DNA of 25,121 nucleotides from Firmicutes bacterium UBA1739 (GCA_002315385.1 DCHZ01000005.1:1-25121); one strand, 5' to 3'; numbered from the stretch's first letter, positions 6,980 through 14,852 are shown. Notes: a model not told the origin generated them from the sequence alone. Made by a program: numbers and translations.

Positions 6980-8253
6980 TGAAAAAATTCGGGCTTATCG
7001 GCGAAAAGCTGGGCCACAGTTTTTCACCCATGATTCACCGTATGCTGGATGACTACGAGTATAAACTATATGAAATCCCTCGGAACGGTCTTGCCGGTTT
7101 CATGAAATCAACAGAACTGTCGGGTTTCAATGTCACAATTCCTTACAAAAAAGAAATCATTCCTTACTGCAGCGAAATTTCCGCTTCGGCAGGAGCTATC
7201 GGCAGCGTAAACACTGTAATAAGAAAAAATGACGGGAGCTTTTTCGGCGATAATACCGATTATTTCGGTTTCGAATATCTTCTTGATAAGAGTAATGTCG
7301 ATATTTCCGGAAAAAAGGTTCTGGTTCTCGGAAACGGCGGAGCTTCACAGACAGTTCAGGCAGTACTTAAATCCGCCGGCGCAGGCTCAGTCACGGTCAT
7401 ATCCCGAAACGGAGATAACAATTACGGTAATCTTGAAAAGCATAGGGATGCCTTTGCTGTTGTCAACACTACACCTGTGGGCATGTACCCCGATACCGGA
7501 GTCTCCCCCATCGACCTCTGTATGTTTCCGGACTGTTCCCTTGTGATTGATCTTATTTACAATCCCCACTGTACCGACCTGCTTCTTCAGGCTGAAAACC
7601 GCGGAATACCCGGTTTCAACGGATTGCCTATGCTGGTGGCCCAGGCAAAAAAAGCTTCGGAATTATTCACCGGCAAATCAATTGATGACAGTGAGATTGA
7701 CAGAATCTCCGAAATTATTCGAATATCTACCATGAATATTGCATTAATCGGAATGCCCGGCAGCGGAAAAAGCACGGTGGCACGGCTTCTTTCCGGAGCT
7801 CTGAACAGGCCGGTGGTCAGCATAGACAAAGAAATAGAGAATTTTGCGAATATGTCGATACCTGATATATTTGCCGGCAGATACATCCCCGATAAAGGAG
7901 GCGATATACCGAAAGGACTTTCTCCCGAAGCCACCTTCAGAGCAATTGAAACCGGAATACTAAATAGAGTTTCGAAGGAATCCGGAATAATCATTGACAG
8001 CGGCGGCGGAATTGTCACAGTTCCGGGTAACAGAGCTTTGCTGAACCGGAACAGTCTGATATTCTGTATACATCGCCCATTGAAAGAACTTGATTCCGCC
8101 GGGCGTCCCCTGTCAAAAGAAAAAGGCATTTCCCTTCTCTACAAAGAAAGAAAACACCTTTACGAAGACTGGGCCGATTATTTTATCGAAAACACTTCAC
8201 CGGAAAAAGCCGCCGAAGAAATAATCAGCCATTTATCAGCCCTGCTGTTCTGA
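6979..8253 (+). CDS. Shikimate dehydrogenase - shikimate kinase fusion
   Basis: One 424-residue chain carries two consecutive shikimate-pathway enzymes. Residues 1 to about 250 are an AroE dehydrogenase reducing 3-dehydroshikimate: GEKLGHSFSPMIH (8-20), NVTIPYKKE (51-59, catalytic Lys57), GDNTDYFG (90-97, Asp94), the Rossmann VLVLGNGGASQ (114-124) and GLPMLVAQA. Residues 252 to the end are an AroK kinase phosphorylating shikimate: Walker A GMPGSGKST (258-266), Asp283, TFRAIET (319-325), SGGGIV (341-346) and the lid-region RPLKELDSAGRPL. Both active sites look intact. Met252 could start a free kinase, but its codon at 7732 has no ribosome binding site, so a true fusion is likely. GGAGGT (6967-6972) serves the main start. 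It is the last gene before the terminator at 8358. It could be named aroE/aroK. Confidence 0.95.
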   Translation: MKKFGLIGEKLGHSFSPMIHRMLDDYEYKLYEIPRNGLAGFMKSTELSGFNVTIPYKKEIIPYCSEISASAGAIGSVNTVIRKNDGSFFGDNTDYFGFEYLLDKSNVDISGKKVLVLGNGGASQTVQAVLKSAGAGSVTVISRNGDNNYGNLEKHRDAFAVVNTTPVGMYPDTGVSPIDLCMFPDCSLVIDLIYNPHCTDLLLQAENRGIPGFNGLPMLVAQAKKASELFTGKSIDDSEIDRISEIIRISTMNIALIGMPGSGKSTVARLLSGALNRPVVSIDKEIENFANMSIPDIFAGRYIPDKGGDIPKGLSPEATFRAIETGILNRVSKESGIIIDSGGGIVTVPGNRALLNRNSLIFCIHRPLKELDSAGRPLSKEKGISLLYKERKHLYEDWADYFIENTSPEKAAEEIISHLSALLF

Positions 8254-8357
8254 AATAAACTGAATCACTACACTCGTCATCGGCTAAATCAATATACTTT
8301 CGCTACGAACGAAATCATTATAAGTGACCCCTCAGATGTAACCGACCGAAAAAAATA

Positions 8358-8403
8358 TGCTCTCTTTCCGGCAGCAATTCACTTGTCTGCCTGAAAGGGA
8401 GCA
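8358..8403. terminator. Bidirectional intrinsic terminator
   Basis: A long stem, TGCTCTCTTTC (8358-8368) with GAAAGGGAGCA (8393-8403) extended by GGCAG/CTGCC (8370-8374/8387-8391). An A-run lies on the left (8349-8355) and a short TTT on the right, so it can serve the aro operon on the plus strand and hslO on the minus strand. The minus-strand T-tract is the better one. Confidence 0.8.
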
Positions 8404-8467
8404 TTTCTGATATTCAGTGAAACGGTTTCCTGTAATTTATGTCTGTTTCAGCAGAGTTTTATACAGG

Positions 8468-9352
8468 TTATATCTGTTCCAGAAGTTTCTGAAGATGTTC
8501 CCTGTCAAACTGATACTTCTTTCTGCAGAAATGACACACTATCTCTGCCTTGCCGTCCTCATCGATTATTTCCTGAAGGTCCTTTCTTCCGATGCTTATC
8601 AAAGCCTGCTCCATTCGTTCAACAGAGCAGTCGCATCTCAGTTCGGGATAATGCTCCTCGTGAATTTCCATTTCGATTCCTTCAAACAGTTTTTCATGAA
8701 CCTCATATAAATCATTGCTTTCCTCCATAAGTGAAGTAACAGACGTTACTTTCCCTATGTTTTCTTCAAGCTTCGACAGAATTCTCTCGTCCGGATAAGG
8801 AAGCACCTGAATAAGAAATCCACCGGCACGTTTCACGGAATAATCCACATCCACCAGAACACCCAATGCCACAGCCGTTGCAATCTGCTCGGATACCGCA
8901 AAATATGAAGCCAGGTCCTCGGCAATCTCGCCGGATATTAACTTAGTCTGTCCTACATACGGATCCCCGAATCCAAAGTCTTTAATGATTGTGATACTGC
9001 CGTCGGTACCGACAGCCCCTCCCACATCCAGCTTTCCTGTTTTATTTAACGGCAGATCCACCGTAGGATTGCTCATATAAGCTTTAACATTTCCGTGGCC
9101 GTCTGCCACAGCGGTCACCTTGCCGGCGGGTCCTCCTCCGTTGAAAATCATAGTCAGTTTTTCATCATAATCCTTTGCCATAAGTCCCATAAGAGAAGCA
9201 GCCGTTGTAACTCTGCCTAAAATAGCTGTGGCCGTAGGTGTGGAATCGTTGATTTTTCTTATATCCTCTGCCATTTTTGTCATATCTCCCAGGAACACTC
9301 TGAAGGTTCCCGATGAGTCTATTGATCGTAATACTAAATTTCTGTCTTTCAT
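8468..9352 (-). CDS. hslO: Redox-regulated chaperone Hsp33
   Basis: Hsp33 is a cytosolic holdase that is activated when oxidants release zinc from its C-terminal cysteines and disulfides form. This 294-residue protein has the N-terminal chaperone core (TATAILGRVTTAASLMG, 'NGGGPAGKVTAVADGHGNVK', DFGFGDPYVGQT, SGEIAEDLA) and the complete zinc switch, Cys240-X-Cys242 and Cys273-X2-Cys276. The length is normal for the family. GAAAGGAAG precedes the start, and a TATAAT lies at 9370-9365 very close to the start codon. It stands between the aro operon and ddh without an evident functional link to either. Confidence 0.97.
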   Translation of the reverse strand: MKDRNLVLRSIDSSGTFRVFLGDMTKMAEDIRKINDSTPTATAILGRVTTAASLMGLMAKDYDEKLTMIFNGGGPAGKVTAVADGHGNVKAYMSNPTVDLPLNKTGKLDVGGAVGTDGSITIIKDFGFGDPYVGQTKLISGEIAEDLASYFAVSEQIATAVALGVLVDVDYSVKRAGGFLIQVLPYPDERILSKLEENIGKVTSVTSLMEESNDLYEVHEKLFEGIEMEIHEEHYPELRCDCSVERMEQALISIGRKDLQEIIDEDGKAEIVCHFCRKKYQFDREHLQKLLEQI

Positions 9353-9442
9353 AGTCTTCCTTTCATTATAAAAACAGCCTTCCGCTTCACATAATAATCA
9401 TCTGTATTACAGACTTATCCTTTCGGTTATCTGTGCAGCCAT

Positions 9443-9467
9443 GCATCGGGTACAGAATACCTGATGC
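9443..9467 (-). other. Stem-loop after ddh
   Basis: Ten pairs (9443-9452 with 9458-9467, one G-U), loop of five, lying 14 bases beyond the ddh stop codon on the minus strand. It lacks a T-tract on either strand, so it could be a weak terminator or an mRNA 3' stabiliser. Confidence 0.45.
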
Positions 9468-9481
9468 CCCGAAAAACACTG

Positions 9482-10468
9482 CTACAGTAAATGTGCTCTG
9501 AGTTCTTCACCGCTGAGAGGACTTAAATACGCAGGTGCAATATCAAATATAGTTTTGCAGCCGGTCTGACCTTCCTGTGCCAGTCTGTAAACGGCTCTCG
9601 CATATGCCGCTATTACACTGGCAGTAAATTCCGGATTGGAATCCAGCTTGAGGCTGTATTCGATAACATGTGAATGCTCTTCGTTCCATCCTGTCTTTCC
9701 CGTTCTGATCACAAAGCCTCCGTGAGGAATCCCCGAATGGTTTCTGTCAAATTCCTCCTGAGAAATAAAATTGACAGTAGTATCATATTCGTCGAAATAA
9801 TCAGGCATTGTAACAATTTCTTCTCTTATCTTTTCCTGATCCGCACCTTCCTCCGGTACAACAAAGCATTCACGGGTATGCTTTTCCCCGGTAGATAATT
9901 CCGGATTTTTACCCGCTCTTACTGCCTCAAGCGCGGTCTCCACAGGAATCGTATACTGCTTTCCGTTTTTAACTCCTTTTACTCTTCTGATAGCATCAGA
10001 ATGTCCCTGGCTGACACCCTTCCCCCAGAAAGTATAGTCTCTGCCTTTCGGAAGCAATGCATTGGCATACAGTCTGTTCAGTGAGAACATTCCCGGATCC
10101 CAGCCCAGAGAAATCACTGCCAGATGACCGCTTTCCGAAGCTGCTCTGTCAACATTGGCAAAATGTGCCGGTATTTTTGCATGGGTGTCAAAACTGTCCA
10201 CCACGTTAAACAGCTTCGCAATTTCCGGGGTCTGCACCGGAAGATCGGTTGCACTTCCGCCGCACATAATCATTACATCTATTTCATTTTTATATTTCTC
10301 AACATCTGCCGCCGGATACACTCCTGCGGTCTCTGTCAGAATCTTTACATTTTCCGGATTTCTTCTGGTGAAAACCGCTTTCAGCTCCAAATCCGGATTC
10401 TGCTTTACCGCACATTCAATTCCTCTGCCAAGATTACCGTAACCCATAATTCCTATTCTGATACTCAT
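9482..10468 (-). CDS. ddh: meso-Diaminopimelate D-dehydrogenase
   Basis: Reductively aminates tetrahydrodipicolinate with NADPH and ammonia directly to meso-2,6-diaminopimelate, bypassing the acylated branch of lysine and peptidoglycan synthesis. The 328-residue protein begins with the dinucleotide loop GIMGYGNLGRG (6-16) and VFTRR (33-37), consistent with NADP binding. It continues with the typical SLGWDPGMFSLNRLYANALLP, FWGKGVSQGHSDAIRRVKGV and HGGFVIRTGKTGWNEEHSHVIEYSLKLDSNPEFTASV segments. AGGAGGT (10480-10474) gives a strong ribosome binding site. It is transcribed divergently from asd-dapA-dapB, whose product it uses. The 5' UTR of about 175 bases is described separately. Confidence 0.96.
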   Translation of the reverse strand: MSIRIGIMGYGNLGRGIECAVKQNPDLELKAVFTRRNPENVKILTETAGVYPAADVEKYKNEIDVMIMCGGSATDLPVQTPEIAKLFNVVDSFDTHAKIPAHFANVDRAASESGHLAVISLGWDPGMFSLNRLYANALLPKGRDYTFWGKGVSQGHSDAIRRVKGVKNGKQYTIPVETALEAVRAGKNPELSTGEKHTRECFVVPEEGADQEKIREEIVTMPDYFDEYDTTVNFISQEEFDRNHSGIPHGGFVIRTGKTGWNEEHSHVIEYSLKLDSNPEFTASVIAAYARAVYRLAQEGQTGCKTIFDIAPAYLSPLSGEELRAHLL

Positions 10469-10650
10469 TTTCTACCTCCTGCAGACTCCCACCATATGTC
10501 TGCATCTTCTCCTTATTATTCCTATTTGCTTCTCTTCTTTTTCAGGTCTGCAAAGTCCTATTCCGATCCGGTCCATAACCGGTACAGCAGGCATCCGGAA
10601 TTCGATGCACCGTTCGTCCGAATCCGGCGTAACTTTTCACCCTGATATTA
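10469..10650 (-). promoter_or_regulatory. Structured 5' UTR of ddh with competing hairpins near the ribosome binding site
   Basis: On the minus strand the element GTCTGCA (10486-10480) abuts and overlaps the AGGAGGT ribosome binding site by one base. Two upstream copies of its complement, TGCAGAC, occur at 10504-10498 and 10552-10546. The near copy gives a seven-pair hairpin with an 11-base loop. The far copy gives seven pairs plus two G-U pairs that reach into the ribosome binding site. Only one can form at a time, which would suit a translational switch. The 5' part also folds as CCGGT/ACCGG. It does not show the conserved core of the lysine riboswitch. The function is inferred. Confidence 0.4.
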
Positions 10651-10653
10651 CAT

Positions 10654-10662
10654 ATTATATCA
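10654..10662 (-). promoter_or_regulatory. Extended -10 element of the ddh promoter
   Basis: TGATATAAT on the minus strand (10662-10654) is a perfect extended -10. The -35 region is T-rich and weak. It predicts a 5' UTR of about 175-180 bases for ddh. Confidence 0.55.
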
Positions 10663-10720
10663 GAAATTTGTTTTTTCAAAAATATATTTAATCATTTTTC
10701 GCTAATTATTCAATAAAATC

Positions 10721-10750
10721 TTGAAATCTTTTTATGATTTAATATATAAT
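10721..10750 (+). promoter_or_regulatory. Promoter of asd-dapA-dapB
   Basis: TTGAAA (10721-10726), an 18-base spacer, and TATAAT (10745-10750), 70 bases before the asd start. The following bases (10751-10772) contain a short ATATTGAT repeat. Confidence 0.7.
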
Positions 10751-10820
10751 ATATTGATATATTGATATATTATTTTGTTTACCACGTAAGCAAAGAATTA
10801 AACGGAGGTGTATTATTATT

Positions 10821-11813
10821 ATGAAGAAGCCAAATTTAGCTATCGTCGGGGCAACAGGACTGGTTGGTTCTACATTTTTAAAAGTATTAGAAGAAGTAGA
10901 CTTTCCGTTTGACAACTTATACCTTATGGCCTCAGCCAAATCCGCAGGCAAAAAAGTAACATTTAAAGGCAAAGAATATACAGTTGAAGAACTTACAGAG
11001 AATTCCTTTGACAAGGATATAGATTTAGCTTTGTTTTCCGCAGGTGGAGACACCAGTAAAAAGTTTGCTCCTATCGCAGCATCTAAAGGTGTAATCGTAG
11101 TTGATAACAGCAGTGCGTGGAGAATGGACCCTGAAGTTCCCCTCATCGTTCCGGAAGTAAACCCGGATGATGTAAAATGGAACAAGGGGATTATCGCAAA
11201 TCCAAACTGTTCGACTATTCAGGCTATGGTACCGCTCAAGCCACTCCATGAGAAATATAAGATCAAAAGAGTTGTATTCTCAACATATCAGGCTGTTTCC
11301 GGAAGCGGTGTCAAGGGCATAGAAGACCTGAGACAGGGCCTGGAGGGCAACGATCTGTGCAAAGCCTATCCTCATCCGATTGCAGGCAACTGTCTGCCTC
11401 ATATTGACTCTTTCCTTGAAAACGGCTATACAAAGGAAGAAATGAAGATGGTCAACGAAACCAAAAAAATTCTCGGAGACGATTCAATAAAGGTTACCGC
11501 TACTACTGTAAGAGTTCCGGTTTATTCATGTCACAGTGAATCTATCAACCTGGAATTTGAAAAACCCTTTGAACTGGATGATGTAAAAAAACTTCTCGCC
11601 GAAACTCCGGGTCTGCATCTCGTTGACGATCCGGAAAACAACGAATATCCTCTGGCAAGAGATATAGCAGGTAAGAATGACGTATATGTAGGCAGAGTAA
11701 GAAGAGACTTCAGTGCCGACAACGCACTCAACATCTGGGTAGTTGCGGATAACATCAGAAAAGGTGCCGCTGCAAATGCAATTCAGATTGCGCAGCTTTT
11801 GTTAGACAAATAA
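10821..11813 (+). CDS. asd: Aspartate-semialdehyde dehydrogenase
   Basis: Reduces L-aspartyl phosphate to aspartate semialdehyde with NADPH, feeding the lysine/diaminopimelate and threonine/methionine routes. The 330 residues open with the dinucleotide loop IVGATGLVGSTFLKVL (8-23). They carry SAGGDTSKKFAP, the catalytic motif IANPNCSTIQ with Cys130, YQAVSGSGVKGIEDL, and the C-terminal GRVRRD that binds substrate in this family. Length and motifs are those of the Gram-positive form. CGGAGGTG (10803-10810) is the ribosome binding site. It is the first gene of the asd-dapA-dapB group. Confidence 0.97.
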   Translation: MKKPNLAIVGATGLVGSTFLKVLEEVDFPFDNLYLMASAKSAGKKVTFKGKEYTVEELTENSFDKDIDLALFSAGGDTSKKFAPIAASKGVIVVDNSSAWRMDPEVPLIVPEVNPDDVKWNKGIIANPNCSTIQAMVPLKPLHEKYKIKRVVFSTYQAVSGSGVKGIEDLRQGLEGNDLCKAYPHPIAGNCLPHIDSFLENGYTKEEMKMVNETKKILGDDSIKVTATTVRVPVYSCHSESINLEFEKPFELDDVKKLLAETPGLHLVDDPENNEYPLARDIAGKNDVYVGRVRRDFSADNALNIWVVADNIRKGAAANAIQIAQLLLDK

Positions 11814-11948
11814 TTATTTATATTAACACCGGGAGACCCGGCTACTGCCCGTGTCCGATTATTCACAGCATGCCTCGACTGCCATTGTTGAGGTTACTCA
11901 TGAGGATACTTCGGCACCCCTCCCGGCGGCTTCGGAAAGGAGATTTAT
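11814..11948 (+). promoter_or_regulatory. Structured asd-dapA spacer
   Basis: The 135-base gap can fold in alternative ways. A tight hairpin CCGGG-AGA-CCCGG (11829-11841) competes with pairing of CCGGGAG (11829-11835) to CTCCCGG (11920-11926), which lies just before the dapA ribosome binding site. A middle stem CCTCGAC/GTTGAGG (11873-11879/11887-11893) and GAGG/CCTC (11902-11905/11919-11922) add further options. There is no T-tract terminator. It may tune dapA relative to asd, but no known RNA family was recognised. Confidence 0.35.
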
Positions 11949-12830
11949 ATGGCAATATTTACCGGCTCCGGTGTAGCTGTTATTACACCGTTCAAGCCAA
12001 ATAAAGAAGTGGATTTTGAAGCCCTCGGCAATCTTGTTGAGTGGCAGATAGCCGAAGGTACAGACTGCATAGTTGTTTGCGGTACCACCGGCGAAGCTGC
12101 TACCCAGGATGATGATGAACATATTGAAACAATAAAATTCGTTGCAGACAAGGTGGCAAAACGTGTTCCTGTAATAGGCGGGGCCGGCTCAAACGACACA
12201 AGACACGGAGTCCGTCTTGCAAAAAGAGCTGCAGATGCAGGTGTAGATGCAATTCTGAATGTTACACCTTATTACAATAAAGCAACTCCCAAAGGACTTA
12301 TCAGACACTATCTGGAATATGCCGAAAATTCCGGAGTTCCGAATATCCTTTATTCCGTTCCTTCAAGAACCGGTGTAAATATCACACCGGCCATTGCAAA
12401 GGAGCTGAAGAAACATCCGGCCATCGTCGGAATCAAAGAGGCCAGCGGAAATATTTCCCAGATTGTCGAAATGGCACGGCTTGTGGATGACGGGTTTGCC
12501 CTTTACAGCGGCAATGACGACCAGGTTCTTCCGATTCTTTCTCTGGGCGGTTCCGGAGTAATTTCAACAATAGCTAATATTGCACCAAAAGCTACACACG
12601 AATTAACGGCAAAATATTTTGCCGGAGATATTGCCGGTGCAAGAGAGATCCAGCTTAAGCAGAAGCCTCTTATTGATGCTATTTTCAGTGAAGTTAATCC
12701 GATTCCGATAAAGGCAGCTGTTCATCTGCTCGGCAAATGCCTGCTGGAGTACCGACTTCCGATGTGCGAGCCTGAGCCCGCTACAATAGAACGACTCCGA
12801 AAAGAAATGACTGCATTCGGAATATTATAA
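11949..12830 (+). CDS. dapA: 4-hydroxy-tetrahydrodipicolinate synthase
   Basis: Condenses aspartate semialdehyde with pyruvate, the first step specific to diaminopimelate and lysine. The 293-residue TIM barrel shows GTTGEAAT (45-52), the YYNKATPKGLIRHY segment (108-121), Tyr135 in ILYSVPSRTG, and the Schiff-base Lys163 in VGIKEASGN. All catalytic residues are present. The ribosome binding site GGAAAGGAG lies about 7 bases before the ATG. It sits between asd and dapB, the genes for the preceding and following steps. Feedback inhibition by lysine cannot be judged from sequence by eye. Confidence 0.97.
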   Translation: MAIFTGSGVAVITPFKPNKEVDFEALGNLVEWQIAEGTDCIVVCGTTGEAATQDDDEHIETIKFVADKVAKRVPVIGGAGSNDTRHGVRLAKRAADAGVDAILNVTPYYNKATPKGLIRHYLEYAENSGVPNILYSVPSRTGVNITPAIAKELKKHPAIVGIKEASGNISQIVEMARLVDDGFALYSGNDDQVLPILSLGGSGVISTIANIAPKATHELTAKYFAGDIAGAREIQLKQKPLIDAIFSEVNPIPIKAAVHLLGKCLLEYRLPMCEPEPATIERLRKEMTAFGIL

Positions 12831-12847
12831 TCACAGGAGCGAATATT

Positions 12848-13600
12848 ATGTTGAAAGTAATTCTTCACGGAAGCAGCGGAAGAATGGGGAAGGTTCTTCA
12901 GAGCATTATATCTGATGCTCCTGACATGGAGGTAGTGGCAGGAATCGATTCCGTGCCGGATCCGAATGCCGGGTTCCCTCTGTTTACCGTACCTTCTGAC
13001 TGCAATGCGGATGCTGATGTTGTAATAGATTTTTCCAATCATGCAGCGGTTCCGAAGCTTCTGGATTTCTGTTCAGCCCGAAAGCTTCCTCTGGTTCTGT
13101 GTACAACCGCACTTACCGAGGATTGTCTGAAAAAAGCGGATGAAGCGGCCTCAGTAATACCGGTGTTCCGTTCTGCCAACATGTCCCTCGGGATAAATAT
13201 CCTGGCTAAAGCATTAAAGACAATCACACCGACCCTGGAGCCCTCCTTCAATGTGGAAATCATCGAAAAACACCACAATAAAAAGAAGGATTCCCCCAGC
13301 GGAACGGCAATTCTTCTGGCGGATGCCGTAAACAGTGCCTGCCTTAACAAAAAGGATTATATCTACGGCCGACACGGCAAAGCCGATGAATGTAAGATAA
13401 CAGATCTTGGAATTCATGCTGTCAGAGGCGGTACGATTCCGGGAGAACATACGGTAATTTTTGCCGGTCCCGATGAAGTAATCGAACTCTCACACACAGC
13501 ACTGTCAGGAAATGTGTTTGCCGAAGGTGCCGTTAAGGCTGCAGCTTTTATTGCGGGAAAGCCCGCAGGTAAATATAATATGGATGATTTGATCGGCTGA
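12848..13600 (+). CDS. dapB: 4-hydroxy-tetrahydrodipicolinate reductase
   Basis: Reduces the DapA product to tetrahydrodipicolinate, which is the substrate of the divergent ddh gene. The 250 residues show the N-terminal nucleotide-binding GSSGRMG (8-14), VVIDFSNHAAV (58-68), a variant of the CTTALT loop (85-90), SANMSLGINIL, the catalytic EKHHNKKKDSPSGT (140-153) and the C-terminal GEHTVIFAGPDEVIELSHTALS. The gene starts 17 bases after dapA behind CACAGGAG and ends before a strong terminator, closing the operon. Confidence 0.97.
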   Translation: MLKVILHGSSGRMGKVLQSIISDAPDMEVVAGIDSVPDPNAGFPLFTVPSDCNADADVVIDFSNHAAVPKLLDFCSARKLPLVLCTTALTEDCLKKADEAASVIPVFRSANMSLGINILAKALKTITPTLEPSFNVEIIEKHHNKKKDSPSGTAILLADAVNSACLNKKDYIYGRHGKADECKITDLGIHAVRGGTIPGEHTVIFAGPDEVIELSHTALSGNVFAEGAVKAAAFIAGKPAGKYNMDDLIG

Positions 13601-13650
13601 TATCAGTTTCTTCACAATTATCACAATTATCACTATTACATCAAAAAAAC

Positions 13651-13692
13651 AACCGGATTTCCGGGAGTTGTTCTCCCCGAAATCCGGTTTTA
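13651..13692. terminator. Strong bidirectional terminator after dapB
   Basis: AACCGGATTTC-GGG pairs with CCCGAAATCCGGTT (13651-13665 with 13675-13689, one bulged C), followed by TTTTATTATTT on the plus strand and preceded by seven A residues (13643-13649) that give a T-tract on the minus strand. It can end both dapB and azlD transcripts. Confidence 0.9.
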
Positions 13693-13800
13693 TTATTTCT
13701 AAAACAGCATTCATCTGCAACTCATTAATACCTCATTTTTCAGAGTTCACGCCGTAATTTCGAAGACCTGTTTAACCTTCTCCTGATTGCATAATCTGCT

Positions 13801-14133
13801 TCATACAAAAACAAACTGAATCAGTATCATATAGCAAATCGTACCCGCGCCGATGCTCAGAAGAGTATTTCTTTTCCAGATATGGAGAATCGCCACCAAT
13901 GCTGCCGCAATAAACTCCGGAAGTCCATGTGGCCGGGATACAATAGAGACACTTTTAAAGCAATATATCACCAGCATTGCTATCAATGCCGGAGGCAGAT
14001 ATTTTCCCAGATATGTAATAATCTGTGGAGTTTCTCTGCCTTCATGAAAGATAATGAACGGCAGAAAACGAAGAAGTGCCGAAACGCCTGACATTACAGC
14101 AATCAGAAGAATGGAATAGGGTACATTTATCAA
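13801..14133 (-). CDS. azlD: Branched-chain amino acid transport protein AzlD
   Basis: This is the small integral-membrane partner of AzlC; the pair exports branched-chain amino acids and related compounds in Bacillus and other bacteria. The 110-residue protein is hydrophobic with about four membrane segments (roughly 4-26, 41-61, 69-88, 90-108). It has the family features SGVSALLRFLPF near the N-terminus and a YLGKYLPPALIAMLVIYCF core. It overlaps azlC by four bases, which supports coupled translation and complex formation. Its position behind nucleoside-catabolism genes is unexpected. Confidence 0.9.
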   Translation of the reverse strand: MINVPYSILLIAVMSGVSALLRFLPFIIFHEGRETPQIITYLGKYLPPALIAMLVIYCFKSVSIVSRPHGLPEFIAAALVAILHIWKRNTLLSIGAGTICYMILIQFVFV

Positions 14134-14852
14134 TTTTCAGTCCTCCTGTTCTCCTTCAAAGCTTCCGCTTTTTCTATTCTCTTTTTCAGAGCAATCAATA
14201 CCGATATTATTACTATCAGTGCAGGAATAAGAAACTTCTCTGCTCCGAACATCAGCAGAGAAGCAAAGGTTACTGCCAGTCCCGTAAGTGCAGGCCTGTG
14301 CTCCCGGTTTCCGCGCCATTGTTCTATAAAAATAACAATGAACAGTGCTGTCATCGCAAAATCGACACCTGTCGTATCAAAAGGTATTATAGGACCGATT
14401 AATCCTCCCGCAACACATCCTATTATCCACCACATTTCATCGAAAAAAGTAACCCCCACATAAAAGGTTTTTCTGTCGACTTTAGCAGGCAGACTGCTTT
14501 CGTTACTTACGATTGAAAAAGTTTCATCTGATAATCTGAAAATAAGAAATGGTTTTACCCACCCCATGCCTTTATATCTGTCCAGCATTGCAAGCGAATA
14601 TACAAATTGTCTCGCATGTATCGTGAGCGTAATAATTGCCGTTGTAAGAACGGATGCTCCTCCTGACAGCAGCCCCACAGCGGCATACTGCATTGAACCT
14701 CCGAAAATGAAAATGCACATGGCAAGACACCATATCCACGAATACCCCGCATCGGACATCATTACTCCGAAACCTATACCTACAACTATATATCCCGGCA
14801 TGATTGCCAGCGATTTTTTAAATGCCAGCAAAAGGTCTTTTCTTTTATTCAT
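14130..14852 (-). CDS. azlC: Branched-chain amino acid transport protein AzlC
   Basis: This is the large membrane subunit of the AzlCD exporter. It shows PGYIVVGIGFGVMMSDAGYSW, IFGGSMQYAAVGLLSGGAS, TLTIHARQFVYSLAML and LSDETFSIV, all typical of the family, with several predicted membrane helices. I chose the start at 14852 (240 residues) because AAAGGA lies six bases before it. An upstream ATG at 14873 adds seven residues and overlaps the preceding stop as ATGA, but it has no visible ribosome binding site. The gene sits directly behind the pyrimidine nucleoside phosphorylase gene and overlaps azlD by four bases, so all three are probably co-transcribed. Confidence 0.92.
   Translation of the reverse strand: MNKRKDLLLAFKKSLAIMPGYIVVGIGFGVMMSDAGYSWIWCLAMCIFIFGGSMQYAAVGLLSGGASVLTTAIITLTIHARQFVYSLAMLDRYKGMGWVKPFLIFRLSDETFSIVSNESSLPAKVDRKTFYVGVTFFDEMWWIIGCVAGGLIGPIIPFDTTGVDFAMTALFIVIFIEQWRGNREHRPALTGLAVTFASLLMFGAEKFLIPALIVIISVLIALKKRIEKAEALKENRRTEN

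Noticed and set aside
7587..8129. 180-codon frame on the minus strand inside the AroE-AroK gene
   Set aside because: It is antisense to intact catalytic motifs (Walker A, SGGGIV) on the plus strand, and its serine- and proline-rich composition is typical of a shadow frame.
10124..10645. 173-codon plus-strand frame across the start of ddh
   Set aside because: It is antisense to conserved Ddh sequence and to the ddh 5' UTR, with many Ser, His and Cys residues and no family resemblance.
10741..10775. ATATTGAT repeats downstream of the asd promoter
   Set aside because: Only about three short AT-rich copies; probably low-complexity DNA rather than an operator or a CRISPR-like array.
10469..10820. 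Lysine riboswitch for ddh or asd
   Set aside because: The conserved L-box core is not seen on the minus strand, and the asd 5' UTR (about 60 bases) is too short for one.
13606..13640. TCACAATTA direct repeats after dapB
   Set aside because: Two exact and one imperfect nine-base copies in AT-rich spacer DNA; too few and too simple to be assigned a function.
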